Shown one piece after another: positions 1-8,273 of a stretch of DNA of 64,000 nt. The stretch covers positions 434,001 to 498,000 of the forward strand of contig NZ_RCCE01000002.1 of NCBI RefSeq assembly GCF_003663885.1, read 5' to 3'. Numbering within the stretch: position 1 is the stretch's first letter; each line of letters begins with the position of its first letter. The notes beneath the pieces were generated by a model that saw only the letters and a program-made list of their open reading frames with translations, had not been told where the DNA came from and made no database searches. A program made the translations under genes and the position numbers. Source of the DNA: Litoreibacter meonggei (GTDB taxonomy: Bacteria; Pseudomonadota; Alphaproteobacteria; Rhodobacterales; Rhodobacteraceae).

Positions 1-703
1 GCTCGCCCTCTACCGGGTCGGGCAGCGGTGCATCTTCCGGGCGCAACTGTGTGCGCACGATGATGTAGATGATGATGAAAGAGGCCAGCATGAAGCCCGG
101 AAGGAAGGACGCGGTAAACAGCGCCTTGATCGAAGTCTCGGTGATCAGGCCGTAGATAATCAACACGATAGATGGCGGGATCATCGTACCAAGGCTGCCG
201 GACGCACAGATCGTGCCGATGGCAAGGTTCTGATTATACCCCAGCCGCAGCATTTGCGGCAGCGCGATGAGCCCGAGAAGAACAACCTCGCCACCGATGA
301 TGCCGGACATGGCGGCCATGATAACGGCCATGATCGAGGTCACGATGGCGATGCCGCCACGGGTACGGCTCAACCAGACGTTAAGCGAGGAATACATATC
401 TTTAGCAATGCCGGAGCGTTCCAGCAGAGACGCCATGAAGATAAATAGCGGAATTGATATGAGCACATAGTCCGTTAAGAGCCCGTATATTTTCTGCGCC
501 AGAATATTGAGCGGCCCTGACCCCGGCCTGCCGGTCAGTATCCCGTCCCCGAAGGTCCAAGGAGCGGAAAGAAGTGCAGGCTCGAATTTCATGACAAGTA
601 CCAGCACCGCCAAAATGGCCGAGGCCATGCCCAGCGGCATACCGATCGCCAGCAGCACCAGCAGGCCCATCATCAAGACGAGCGAGATTGTTCCAATATC
701 CAT
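1..703 (-). CDS. dctM: TRAP transporter large permease DctM (3' end outside window)
   Basis: The large membrane subunit of a tripartite ATP-independent periplasmic transporter, which moves a carboxylate-type solute inward using the ion gradient. About 234 residues from the start are visible; the C-terminal part lies beyond base 1. The visible protein starts MDIGTISLVL and alternates hydrophobic helices with the loops usual in DctM, including SIPLFIFMASLLERSG and GSLGTMIPPS. Its ATG overlaps the dctQ stop by one base (TAATG), so the two are probably translationally coupled. Gene order dctP-dctQ-dctM on one strand is the standard TRAP arrangement. The ligand cannot be told from the permease; the neighbouring sugar-acid enzymes suggest an aldonate (inference). 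Confidence 0.92.
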   Translation of the reverse strand, partial: MDIGTISLVLMMGLLVLLAIGMPLGMASAILAVLVLVMKFEPALLSAPWTFGDGILTGRPGSGPLNILAQKIYGLLTDYVLISIPLFIFMASLLERSGIAKDMYSSLNVWLSRTRGGIAIVTSIMAVIMAAMSGIIGGEVVLLGLIALPQMLRLGYNQNLAIGTICASGSLGTMIPPSIVLIIYGLITETSIKALFTASFLPGFMLASFIIIYIIVRTQLRPEDAPLPDPVEGE

Positions 704-1533
704 TATTCTGCCCCTACAGCTTTTTTCAGCCGTTCGATTTCATCTTCGTCAATATCATCCGCAGCAGTGTGCTTGACGGGCTCGGCGTTCCAATCAGAGA
801 TCAGATTGACCACTGACTGAACAGCGACCAGCGCCACGACAATCAGCACCATGGGTTTGACCGTAGCCGGGATGGGTGGGTTGAAAGCGGAGCCGAACAA
901 TTCCCAGCGCGCGAATTTCGCAAATGCCTCGCCGTAGCCCCCGTAGCACAAGAAGAAGGCGAACAACACGATCAGCGAGGTCGAAATGATATCGCAGACC
1001 CGCTGAATGGGCCGAGGGAACATGTCGTAGAGGATAAATATCCGAATATGGCTACGTTGCTGCATGGCATAGAGACCCGCGCACAGAAAGACGAAGCAGG
1101 CCAACCAAAGTGACAGCTCGTTGGCCCACAGTGTCCCGGCGCTCAGCACGTAGCGCACGAATACCTCGTAGAGCATGACCGACGTTAGCAAGACGATCAG
1201 CAGCATGGTAACGCGGCCGATGAAGACCGACAGGCGATCCAGCGGTCCCCATGCCTCAAATTCCATTGCGGCGCGGCGCACTGTCATCACACCCCAAATG
1301 GCCGTGAGCGGAATGCCGATAAAAGCCAGAATATCGATGATGTCGATATATTGCCCCATGACAACGGGCATGCCCGGCGCAACATCGGTGCGTTCAAAAT
1401 GGGCCGCAAGCTGATCGCCGTGACCGCCCCAATCAAGGATGAAGGCTGGCATGTGCCAAGTCACCCATCCTGTGCATAGAATAAATGCCAAAGGCGCAAG
1501 CCACTCGACAAGCGTGCCAGATTTCTGATCCAC
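703..1533 (-). CDS. dctQ: TRAP transporter small permease DctQ, with N-terminal extension
   Basis: The four-helix small membrane subunit that pairs with DctM. The DctQ core lies at about residues 95-245 (hydrophobic helices around VTMLLIVLLTSVMLYEVFVRY, WANELSLWLACFVFLCAGL and the following two). The protein is 276 residues, longer than the usual 160-230: an extra N-terminal part carries one or two more hydrophobic helices (LVEWLAPLAFILCTGWVTW and IDILAFIGIPLTAIWGV). The GTG at 1533 is chosen because GGGGGAGGA sits 5 bases before it; a TTG at 1554 lies in frame upstream of that ribosome site. Downstream it is coupled to dctM, and upstream it follows dctP after a hairpin. Confidence 0.88.
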   Translation of the reverse strand: MDQKSGTLVEWLAPLAFILCTGWVTWHMPAFILDWGGHGDQLAAHFERTDVAPGMPVVMGQYIDIIDILAFIGIPLTAIWGVMTVRRAAMEFEAWGPLDRLSVFIGRVTMLLIVLLTSVMLYEVFVRYVLSAGTLWANELSLWLACFVFLCAGLYAMQQRSHIRIFILYDMFPRPIQRVCDIISTSLIVLFAFFLCYGGYGEAFAKFARWELFGSAFNPPIPATVKPMVLIVVALVAVQSVVNLISDWNAEPVKHTAADDIDEDEIERLKKAVGAE

Positions 1534-1632
1534 GGAAGTCCTCCCCCAAAACAATCAGACGCTATCGCGCCGATCTGCCCTGTCCCTGTTATATCTTAAA
1601 CGGACAATTTCAGTGTCATTAAGACCTAATGA

Positions 1633-1660
1633 GAAGGGCGGCCGCCTTGGACCGCCCTTC
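1633..1660 (-). terminator. Intercistronic hairpin after dctP
   Basis: A perfect 9-bp inverted repeat (GAAGGGCGG / CCGCCCTTC, arms 1633-1641 and 1652-1660) with a 10-base loop, lying just after the dctP stop and before dctQ. On the minus strand no T-run follows, so it is more likely an mRNA-stabilising or attenuating hairpin that lets the binding-protein transcript exceed the permease transcript (inference) than a full terminator. Confidence 0.5.
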
Positions 1661-1670
1661 CTTTTAGATC

Positions 1671-2693
1671 TTACTTAACCAGACCCAATTGAGTGAGGTA
1701 CTCAATGTGCGACGCAACCAGAGCTTCTGCTTCTGGAGTGTCGGCGAATTCAGGCCATGTCGCTTGTGCGGCATTGCGGAACTCTTGCAGGTCTTCTGGA
1801 GCCCACTGGGACAAGGTCACGCCCTGCTCACGCAGCTGCGACGCAGCTTCGGCGTTTTTCTTCTCGAAGGTCAGCGCGGTACGCAGCGCCAGCGCTTCCA
1901 TGCCAACTTTCATGATGCGCTGGTGCGCAGCTGGCATTGCGTCGAAGACAGCCTTGTTACACGCAAGGTGGTCGGACGGCATCGAGTGGAAGCCAGGGAA
2001 GTTGGCGTATTTAACGATGTCATAGAGACCCAGGCCAACATTGTTGGCCAGACCCGACGCATCCGCGCCGTCGATGATACCGGTTTCAAGCGCTGTAAAG
2101 ATTTCGGTGAAATCCATCACGATCGGCTTGGCGCCCAGCTTTTCGAAGATTTTGGTTTCCATGCCGGGGGGGGAGCGGAACTTCCAGTCTTTGAAGTCAG
2201 CCACTTTTTCGATTGGCTTGCCGGATGCGAAAGATTCCTGGCCGTAGATCCACCAGCCGATCAGCTCCATATCGTATTTGTTGTACAAGGGCGCTGCAGC
2301 ATCAAGACCGCCACCGTAGTACAACCAGCTTAGCTGCTGGTAAGGCGTGTCGTAGCCGCCCATGATGTCGCCCACAAACTGGAATGCGGAGTTTTTACCG
2401 GTCTGGTAGCCACCACCGGTCATGTCGCAGTCGATGATACCCGACGCCGCGGCGTCAAATGTCTCAACCGACTTCACCACGGAAGACGAGTAGAACATCT
2501 CCACCTCGATGCCGCCGCCGGACATGGTTTGAATATCGTCGATATACTGTGCAGCCAGCTTGCCGGAAACGGTTTCTGGTGCGTAGTGAGTTTGGATGCG
2601 CAGCTTGCTGACGGCGTGGCCATCGGCCAGTACACCGGTAGCAAGGAGTGCTACGGCCGCGACTGAGCTCGCGGCGGTTTTCATAAACTTCAT
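1671..2693 (-). CDS. dctP: TRAP transporter substrate-binding protein DctP
   Basis: Periplasmic solute-binding subunit that delivers the ligand to DctQM. Residues 1-23 form a Sec signal peptide (MKFMKTAASS, a hydrophobic stretch, then ALLATGVLADG). The mature part is a DctP-type receptor, 340 residues overall, with the family arginine in FRSPPGM (Arg173) that normally salt-bridges the ligand carboxylate, and the WWIYGQE and DGADASG stretches of the binding cleft. GGGAGGA precedes the ATG. It is the first gene of dctP-dctQ-dctM and is divergent from the GntR regulator. A nearby run of sugar-acid enzymes suggests an aldonate or similar hydroxy acid, but the ligand class is inference. Confidence 0.93.
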   Translation of the reverse strand: MKFMKTAASSVAAVALLATGVLADGHAVSKLRIQTHYAPETVSGKLAAQYIDDIQTMSGGGIEVEMFYSSSVVKSVETFDAAASGIIDCDMTGGGYQTGKNSAFQFVGDIMGGYDTPYQQLSWLYYGGGLDAAAPLYNKYDMELIGWWIYGQESFASGKPIEKVADFKDWKFRSPPGMETKIFEKLGAKPIVMDFTEIFTALETGIIDGADASGLANNVGLGLYDIVKYANFPGFHSMPSDHLACNKAVFDAMPAAHQRIMKVGMEALALRTALTFEKKNAEAASQLREQGVTLSQWAPEDLQEFRNAAQATWPEFADTPEAEALVASHIEYLTQLGLVK

Positions 2694-2807
2694 AGTGTCC
2701 TCCCAGACGAATTTTATTGTTTTCGCAGATCGGGTCCCGTGGAGGTCGCCCCCAGCTTGACCCTGCGTCCGGAGACCCTAGCAACCGAATCTGGCGCTGC
2801 CAACAAA

Positions 2808-2858
2808 AATTCTATTTTTTCGTGAATCTTGATATTTTGATGCAATTTCAAAATTTTG
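2808..2858. promoter_or_regulatory. Candidate operator region between dctP and gntR
   Basis: The divergent spacer of about 250 bases has a sharply AT-rich centre. It includes the perfect 10-bp palindrome CAAAATTTTG (2849-2858) and the half-site AATTCTA at 2808-2814. The same AATTCTA half is part of the palindrome at 5554-5569 between the two catabolic transcription units. A shared regulator, most simply the adjacent GntR protein, could bind both; this is inference from two short matches. Confidence 0.3.
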
Positions 2859-2947
2859 TATGCTAACTAGTCCGATAACACATATTGTGCTCCGGCTGGA
2901 CGCGACCCACGACCGCGACAGATCGGACTCCATGGAGGAGACCATCG

Positions 2948-3607
2948 ATGGCAAAAATCACAACCGCGACTAAGTTGGACACGCCTGCGATCTATGACGA
3001 CCTTCACAGAAAACTGGTTACCGCGCAATTCAATCACGGCGAAAAGCTGAAGTCTGAGGAATTGCGCCAGATCTACGGCTGCTCGGCGAACACAATCCGG
3101 GAGGTTTTGTTCCGCCTGTCGACCGCCGGTCTGGTGGCCTTCGAAGAGCAACGTGGGTTTCGCGCACGTCGCACTTCCCGCGAACGCCAGCACGACCTGA
3201 CCCAGTTCCGAATCTTGCTAGAGCAGGAGGGTGCAAGTCTGTCGATGCAACATGGTGACATCGAGTGGGAGGCGCGCTTGTCGGCCGCTCACCACAAACT
3301 GAGCCATATCGAGGGCGAGGTCCGACGGAGCGGCACGGTCCAACACGTTCTGCCCCTATGGTCCAACGCAGAATGGGAATTCCACGACACGCTGATTTCG
3401 GCCTGCAGATCGCCCTTGCTGCGCGAAACCTACAAAATGATCTACGATCAATTCCGCCAGCAACTTGTGTCGCGTGAAAGCAATTATGGCTACTTCGTCG
3501 ACAACGTCGAGGAGCATCGCGCCATCCTTGAGGCCGCGCTGGCTCGCGACGAAGCTCTGTGCCGCCAACACATCCACGACCACCTTGCGCGCAACATGAT
3601 CAGCTAG
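2948..3607 (+). CDS. GntR-family (FadR/FCD) transcriptional regulator
   Basis: A 219-residue one-component regulator. The winged helix-turn-helix covers about residues 14-75 (GEKLKSEELRQIYG, TIREVLFRLSTAGLV, FRARRTS). The all-helical FCD sensor domain covers about 85-215 and keeps the usual metal/effector histidines in EFHDTL, EEHRAI and IHDHL. Such proteins bind small organic acids. The ATG is preceded by GGAGGA at 2935-2940 with 7 bases spacing; an in-frame upstream extension to 2885 has no such site. It is divergent from dctP and lies among sugar-acid genes, so it is the likely local regulator. Whether it represses or activates cannot be told. Confidence 0.9.
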   Translation: MAKITTATKLDTPAIYDDLHRKLVTAQFNHGEKLKSEELRQIYGCSANTIREVLFRLSTAGLVAFEEQRGFRARRTSRERQHDLTQFRILLEQEGASLSMQHGDIEWEARLSAAHHKLSHIEGEVRRSGTVQHVLPLWSNAEWEFHDTLISACRSPLLRETYKMIYDQFRQQLVSRESNYGYFVDNVEEHRAILEAALARDEALCRQHIHDHLARNMIS

Positions 3608-3619
3608 GGCTGGCCGCGC

Positions 3620-4591
3620 CTAGGTTGGTCGTTTCAGCTCGTCATCGAGATAGACCTGGATGATCTCCTTGAAGCTGCCCTCCGCCTTGAAGCCCAAGGC
3701 AAGCGCGCGCTCCGGCGCGAAATTGCGAGGCCAGCCTTCGACGATCTTCTGGATCACCGGATCGGGCTGATGCTTGATCAGTTTCACTACGTCGTTGCCA
3801 ACAAGGTCGCGCAACGCCTCGATCTGCTCGGCCACCGTGCAGCTGACGCCCGGCAGGTTCAGGGCGCGGCGGTTTTGCAGACGGTCGGTATCCAGCGTTG
3901 CGGCATGGGTCAGGAACCCCGTGGCGGAGCGCGGGCTGGCGTGCCAATGGCGTGTGGTGTCGGCCACCGGCAGAATGGCCTCCTGCCCGTTCAACGGCTC
4001 ACGGATGATGCCCGAGAAGAAGGACGACGCGGCGGCGTTGGGCTTGCCCGGCCGCACACAGATGGTGGGAAGGCGGATGGAGATGCCGTCGATGAAGCCC
4101 TTGCGGGAAAAGTCGGAAATCAGCATCTCGCAGATCGCCTTCTGCGCGCCGTAGCTGGTTTGCGGCGCGGACAGGAATTCGTCGCTGATCTTGTCGGGAT
4201 ACGGCCCGCCGAACACCGCGATGGACGAGGTGAAGACGACACGCGGGCGGTAGCTCGGGTCCGCCTCATGCTCCGCACGCAGCGCTTCTAGCAGCGCCCA
4301 TGTGGGGTGCATGTTGATGGCCCAGCCTTTGGCGAAATCGGCCTCTGCCTCCCCCGACACAATCGAGGCGAGGTGGAATATTACATCCGGCTTGGTCTTG
4401 GCCAGAGTTTCGGGCGTGCCTGCATCAGCGATGGAGCCTTTGATCTGCGTGGCACCAGTGATTTCAGTCGACGGAAAGGCGATGTCATGCAGGGTGATGT
4501 CGACCTGTTCGCCGTTCAAGCCATTTGCCGCAATGTGGCGGGCCAGTTTCTGGCCGACCATACCGCCGCCACCGAGGATGAGGGCCCTCAT
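3620..4591 (-). CDS. denD: NAD-dependent epimerase/dehydratase-family sugar-acid dehydrogenase, DenD-like
   Basis: An extended SDR-fold enzyme of 323 residues. The N-terminal nucleotide loop is GGGGMVGQKLA (7-17); the catalytic residues are Ser122/Ser123 in TSSIAVFGG and Tyr147/Lys151 in SYGAQKA. The stretch ICVRPGKPNAAASSFFSGI is characteristic of the D-erythronate 2-dehydrogenase (DenD) group, which oxidises four-carbon acid sugars at C2. The usual DenD partners (a DUF1537 kinase, an aldolase and an isomerase) are not seen here, so the product may go elsewhere or the substrate may differ. Its ATG overlaps the stop of the upstream beta-hydroxyacid dehydrogenase by 4 bases, so the two form one operon. 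Confidence 0.82.
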   Translation of the reverse strand: MRALILGGGGMVGQKLARHIAANGLNGEQVDITLHDIAFPSTEITGATQIKGSIADAGTPETLAKTKPDVIFHLASIVSGEAEADFAKGWAINMHPTWALLEALRAEHEADPSYRPRVVFTSSIAVFGGPYPDKISDEFLSAPQTSYGAQKAICEMLISDFSRKGFIDGISIRLPTICVRPGKPNAAASSFFSGIIREPLNGQEAILPVADTTRHWHASPRSATGFLTHAATLDTDRLQNRRALNLPGVSCTVAEQIEALRDLVGNDVVKLIKHQPDPVIQKIVEGWPRNFAPERALALGFKAEGSFKEIIQVYLDDELKRPT

Positions 4592-5472
4592 GCTGCCACC
4601 TCGTTGCGCTGTAACAGTTCAAGATAAAGGCCGGAGTGATCCTTGTCGGCGCCATCCATGTTCTCGACGAAATCAGCAAACCGGTCGCGGGTCATCTGGG
4701 CTGTGGGGAGGCTCAGGCCCAACTGGCCGCTTTCGTTGAGCAGGTTGTCGAGGTCTTTAAGCTGGAATTTGGACAGGCCGCCGGGGACGAAATTGCCTTC
4801 CGTCATCCGCTCGCCATGCTGTTGCAGGATGGTGCTGTCGGCGAAACCGCCTTTCAGCGCGGCGCGCACGGCGGCGGGATCAGCGCCGCCTTTTTGGACC
4901 AGCAACATCGCCTCGGCGACGGCGGCGATGGTGACAGCAACGATCGCCTGATTGGCGAGCTTGGACAGCTGGCCAGAGCCAGTGGGTCCGACATGAACGG
5001 GGCGGCCCATTGCGTTGAGGACCGGCGCGGCGCGGGTGAAGGCGTCCGCATCACCGCCCGCCATGATCGCCAGCGTGCCTGCTTCCGCGCCTTTGGTGCC
5101 GCCGGAGACGGGCGCGTCGAGATGCTGGAACCCCAAATCGGCCAGATGTGCGGCCTGCGCGCGCGCCTCCTCGGGTTTGGTGGAGGACATGTCGATCCAG
5201 AGCGCGCCCGGCTTCATCGCAGCGGTCACGGTGGCGTCGGTGACGAGACTGCCGACCGCAATCCCGTCCGATAGCATGGTGATGACGACATCCGCACCGG
5301 CCACCGCGTCGACCACCGTATCGTGCACGGTAGCCCCCGCCTCTGCGAGCGGCTCCGCCTTGTTGCGGGAGCGGTTCCAGACGGCCAGCGGGAAGCCCGC
5401 TTTTGCGATATTGCGCGCCATGGGAGCACCCATCAGTCCGGTGCCAAGTAGCGCGATTTCGTGGTCTTGCAT
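4588..5472 (-). CDS. NAD(P)-dependent beta-hydroxyacid dehydrogenase (3-hydroxyisobutyrate dehydrogenase family)
   Basis: Oxidises or reduces a 3-hydroxyacid such as tartronate semialdehyde, 3-hydroxyisobutyrate or L-threonate; the exact substrate is open. The Rossmann loop GTGLMGAPMA is at 10-19, the family signature DAPVSGGTKGAEAG at 119-132 binds substrate, and the catalytic lysine is Lys171 in GQLSKLANQ. The C-terminal all-helical domain carries KGGFADS and QLKDLDN. 294 residues is normal for the family. It is the first gene of the minus-strand pair with the DenD-like gene and is divergent from the SDR operon, with a palindrome between them. In this context a role as tartronate-semialdehyde reductase or threonate dehydrogenase is plausible. 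Confidence 0.85.
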   Translation of the reverse strand: MQDHEIALLGTGLMGAPMARNIAKAGFPLAVWNRSRNKAEPLAEAGATVHDTVVDAVAGADVVITMLSDGIAVGSLVTDATVTAAMKPGALWIDMSSTKPEEARAQAAHLADLGFQHLDAPVSGGTKGAEAGTLAIMAGGDADAFTRAAPVLNAMGRPVHVGPTGSGQLSKLANQAIVAVTIAAVAEAMLLVQKGGADPAAVRAALKGGFADSTILQQHGERMTEGNFVPGGLSKFQLKDLDNLLNESGQLGLSLPTAQMTRDRFADFVENMDGADKDHSGLYLELLQRNEVAA

Positions 5473-5553
5473 TGAGTTCCCCGTTCAGGCTTTGGATGGC
5501 TGTTTGCGGTAACACTAAGCCAAGGCTTCGCGCGTGAAAAGCATTGAAGCGGG

Positions 5554-5569
5554 CTAGAATTAATTCTAG
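5554..5569. promoter_or_regulatory. Perfect 16-bp palindrome, candidate operator
   Basis: CTAGAATTAATTCTAG is a perfect inverted repeat placed almost midway between the start codons of the divergent beta-hydroxyacid dehydrogenase (5472) and SDR (5642) genes. The position and symmetry fit a dimeric regulator controlling both operons. The regulator may be the GntR protein at 2948 (inference). Confidence 0.55.
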
Positions 5570-5641
5570 GCATTGGCGAGTCGTGCCGCCCGCCTGCTCT
5601 GGGCGCTGCATCACAACCTATCATTTCAGAAGGGATGTTCC

Positions 5642-6391
5642 GTGTCACATCAAAGACTTACCGGAAAGCGGGCAATTATAACGGCCGCAGCGCAAGGTAT
5701 CGGTCGCGCCTCGGCTTTGGCCATGGCCGATGAAGGTGCGAAAGTTTTTGCCACCGATGTGAACGCTGAAGCATTAGCCGATTTGACCCACGAGAACATC
5801 GAGACCTTTGTGATGGATGTGCGGGATACGGCCTCGGTGAAGGAGGGAATCAAGCTTGCGCAGCCGGACGTGTTGTTCAACTGCGCCGGCGTAGTTCATA
5901 ACGGCTCGATCCTCGAATGCTCGGATGCGGATTGGGACTTTGCGTTTGATTTGAACGTCCGCTCGATGTTTCGCACGATACAGGCCTGCCTACCGGGCAT
6001 GTTGGAGCGCGGGAGCGGCTCGATCATCAATATGTCGTCGGCCCTGTCCTCCATCATCGGAGCGCCGAACCGCTTTGTTTACGGCACAACCAAAGCAGCC
6101 GTCATCGGCATGACCAAATCCGTGGCAGTTGAGTATATCAAACAAGGCGTTCGCTGTAATTGCATCTGTCCGGGCACGGTGGAAAGCCCCAGTTGGCACG
6201 ACCGCGTGACCGCCTTGGGAGAGAAACTTGGCAGCTATGACGCGGCGATGGAGCAATTTGTATCGCGCCAGCCCATGGGACGCGTGGCGACGGCAGAGGA
6301 AATTGCCGCCTTGGTGGTTTATCTGGCGAGCGATGAGAGCGGGTTCACGACAGGCCAGCCGCATATCATTGACGGCGGTTGGTCGGGCTGA
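5642..6391 (+). CDS. SDR-family dehydrogenase, similar to 2-keto-3-deoxy-L-fuconate/rhamnonate 4-dehydrogenases
   Basis: A classical 249-residue short-chain dehydrogenase. Cofactor motif TAAAQGIG at 14-21, an acidic residue after strand 2 (Asp39) that favours NAD over NADP, NCAGVV at 80-85, and catalytic Ser about 133, Tyr147 and Lys151 (VYGTTKAA). The C-terminal LASDESGFTTGQ and IDGGWSG are typical. Related enzymes include the cytosolic 3-hydroxybutyrate dehydrogenase type and the 4-dehydrogenases of the L-fucose/L-rhamnose diketo-hydrolase route. The latter fits best because a dehydratase and a diketo-acid hydrolase follow. GTG start chosen for AGAAGGGA at 5627-5634; homologous proteins begin at this point. 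Confidence 0.85.
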   Translation: MSHQRLTGKRAIITAAAQGIGRASALAMADEGAKVFATDVNAEALADLTHENIETFVMDVRDTASVKEGIKLAQPDVLFNCAGVVHNGSILECSDADWDFAFDLNVRSMFRTIQACLPGMLERGSGSIINMSSALSSIIGAPNRFVYGTTKAAVIGMTKSVAVEYIKQGVRCNCICPGTVESPSWHDRVTALGEKLGSYDAAMEQFVSRQPMGRVATAEEIAALVVYLASDESGFTTGQPHIIDGGWSG

Positions 6392-6429
6392 CGTCGGAGT
6401 TTGAGTATTTTTGACCAAATGGAAACAAG
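6392..6429 (+). repeat. Recurrent intergenic motif (GAGTATTTTTGACCAAATGG type), copy 1
   Basis: The spacer after the SDR stop reads GGAGTTTGAGTATTTTTGAC then CAAATGGAAACAAGG. A clearly related stretch, GGAATATTTCTGCCAAGATG then AAATCACAAGG, occurs at 19790-19820 before the GST gene. Both follow a stop codon and both precede a plus-strand gene. From general familiarity with Rhodobacterales genomes this motif recurs between genes; its role (terminator-like or a processing site) is unknown. Confidence 0.35.
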
Positions 6430-6474
6430 GGTGCTGCTCGGGGCGGCGCTCGTTAACCTTAACGGGATGTGAAG

Positions 6475-8262
6475 ATGACCGAGAAACCGAAGCTGAGATC
6501 GCAACAATGGTTCAACAACCCTGACAATCAGGAAATGACCGCTTTGTATTTGGAGCGGTATCTGAACTACGGGCTGACCCGCGAGGAGCTGCAATCGGGC
6601 AAGCCGATCATCGGGATTGCGCAGACGGGGTCTGATTTGAGCCCGTGTAACAGGCACCATATCGAGCTGACCAAGCGAGTGCGCGACGGGATTATTTCCG
6701 CGGGCGGGACCGTGATTGAAATCCCCGTGCATCCCATTCAGGAAACCGGCAAACGGCCCACCGCGATGCTGGACCGGAACCTGGCGTATCTGTCCTTGGT
6801 GGAGACGTTGTTCGGCTACCCGATCGACGGCGTGGTGCTGAATATCGGCTGTGACAAGACCACACCCGCGCTGCTGATGGCGGCTGCGACGGTGAACATT
6901 CCGGCGATTGCCTTGAGCGTGGGGCCGATGCTGAACGGCTGGTTCAACGGCGAGCGCACGGGCTCCGGCACCATCGTATGGAAGGCCCGCGAGATGCAGG
7001 CGGCGGGCGAGATCGACGATGATGGGTTTATGGATCTGGTGGCGTCCTCGACGCCGTCGGTTGGCTATTGCAACACCATGGGGACGGCCACGACGATGAA
7101 CTCCTTGGCGGAGGCATTGGGAATGCAATTGCCGGGCTCTGCCGCGATCCCTGCACCCTACCGCGAGCGGGGGCAGATCAGCTACCACACCGGTCAGCGC
7201 ATCGTGGAAATGGTGCATGAGGACTTAAGGCCATCTGACATCATGACGCGTCAAGCGTTTGAAAACGCTATTGTTATCAACTCGGCCATTGGCGGGTCGA
7301 CCAATGCGCCGATCCACTTGAACGGGGTTGCGAAACACTTAGGCATTGAGCTAACCAATGATGACTGGCAAGGGATAGGCCATAAGGTGCCTTTGCTGGT
7401 GAACCTGCAACCGGCGGGCAAGTATTTGGGTGAGGATTACCACCGTGCGGGCGGCGTGCCCGCGGTGATTGGCGAACTGCTGAAGGCGGGGCTGCTGCCC
7501 TACCCTGACGCGGTGACTGCCAACGGCAAAACCATGGCAGAGAATTGCGGTGATGTGCTGACCGGCAATGATGACGTGATCTATTCGATTGATGCGCCGA
7601 TGTTGAAGGACGCAGGCTTTATCAACTTGAAAGGCAACTTGTTCGATTCAGCTATCATGAAGACCAGCGTAATTTCCGAGGAATTCCGCACGCGGTATTT
7701 GTCTGACCCTGATGATCCTGACGCCTTCGAAGGCCGCGCGATTGTGTTCGACGGGCCGGAGGACTTCCACCACAAGATCGACGACGAGAGCCTTGCGATT
7801 GACGAGCATTGCATCCTGATCATGCGCGGCGCGGGACCGAAAGGGTATCCGGGTGGCGCGGAGGTGGTGAATATGCGCCCGCCTTCCTACCTGCTGAAGA
7901 AGGGCATTCACGCCCTGCCCTGCGTCGGTGACGGGCGGCAATCTGGAACGTCCGGGTCTCCGTCAATCTTGAACGCCTCGCCGGAGGCTGCTGATGGCGG
8001 CGGGCTGGCGTTGGTGCAGACCGGAGATCGGGTGCGGATCGACTTGCTGAAATGCACCGCCGACATGCTGGTTGACGACGCTGAACTCAAGGCGCGCGCT
8101 GAGAAACTGGTGAACGGCTCTATCGAGGTGCCGGACAGCCAGACCCCTTGGCAGGAGATTTTCCGCGCCATGGTGCGTCCGTTCTCGGAAGGGATGACGT
8201 TGGAAGGTGCGACGAAATACCAAGACATTGCGCGCAAATACATGCCGCGTGACAACCACTAG
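6475..8262 (+). CDS. Sugar-acid dehydratase of the IlvD/Edd family (arabonate/xylonate dehydratase-like)
   Basis: Removes water from an aldonic acid to give a 2-keto-3-deoxy acid, using an Fe-S cluster and Mg2+. 595 residues, as usual for pentonate dehydratases. Three cluster cysteines are visible: Cys58 in [10 protein letters not shown], Cys126 in [10 protein letters not shown] and Cys199 in [20 protein letters not shown]. Other family marks are [20 protein letters not shown] and [20 protein letters not shown]. It sits between the SDR and the FAH hydrolase, 11 bases before the latter, so it should supply the substrate those enzymes use. The substrate (pentonate, fuconate or rhamnonate type) is not decided by sequence. 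ATG at 6475 preferred over GTG at 6469. Confidence 0.9.
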   Translation: MTEKPKLRSQQWFNNPDNQEMTALYLERYLNYGLTREELQSGKPIIGIAQTGSDLSPCNRHHIELTKRVRDGIISAGGTVIEIPVHPIQETGKRPTAMLDRNLAYLSLVETLFGYPIDGVVLNIGCDKTTPALLMAAATVNIPAIALSVGPMLNGWFNGERTGSGTIVWKAREMQAAGEIDDDGFMDLVASSTPSVGYCNTMGTATTMNSLAEALGMQLPGSAAIPAPYRERGQISYHTGQRIVEMVHEDLRPSDIMTRQAFENAIVINSAIGGSTNAPIHLNGVAKHLGIELTNDDWQGIGHKVPLLVNLQPAGKYLGEDYHRAGGVPAVIGELLKAGLLPYPDAVTANGKTMAENCGDVLTGNDDVIYSIDAPMLKDAGFINLKGNLFDSAIMKTSVISEEFRTRYLSDPDDPDAFEGRAIVFDGPEDFHHKIDDESLAIDEHCILIMRGAGPKGYPGGAEVVNMRPPSYLLKKGIHALPCVGDGRQSGTSGSPSILNASPEAADGGGLALVQTGDRVRIDLLKCTADMLVDDAELKARAEKLVNGSIEVPDSQTPWQEIFRAMVRPFSEGMTLEGATKYQDIARKYMPRDNH

Positions 8263-8273
8263 GGAGATTTGAG

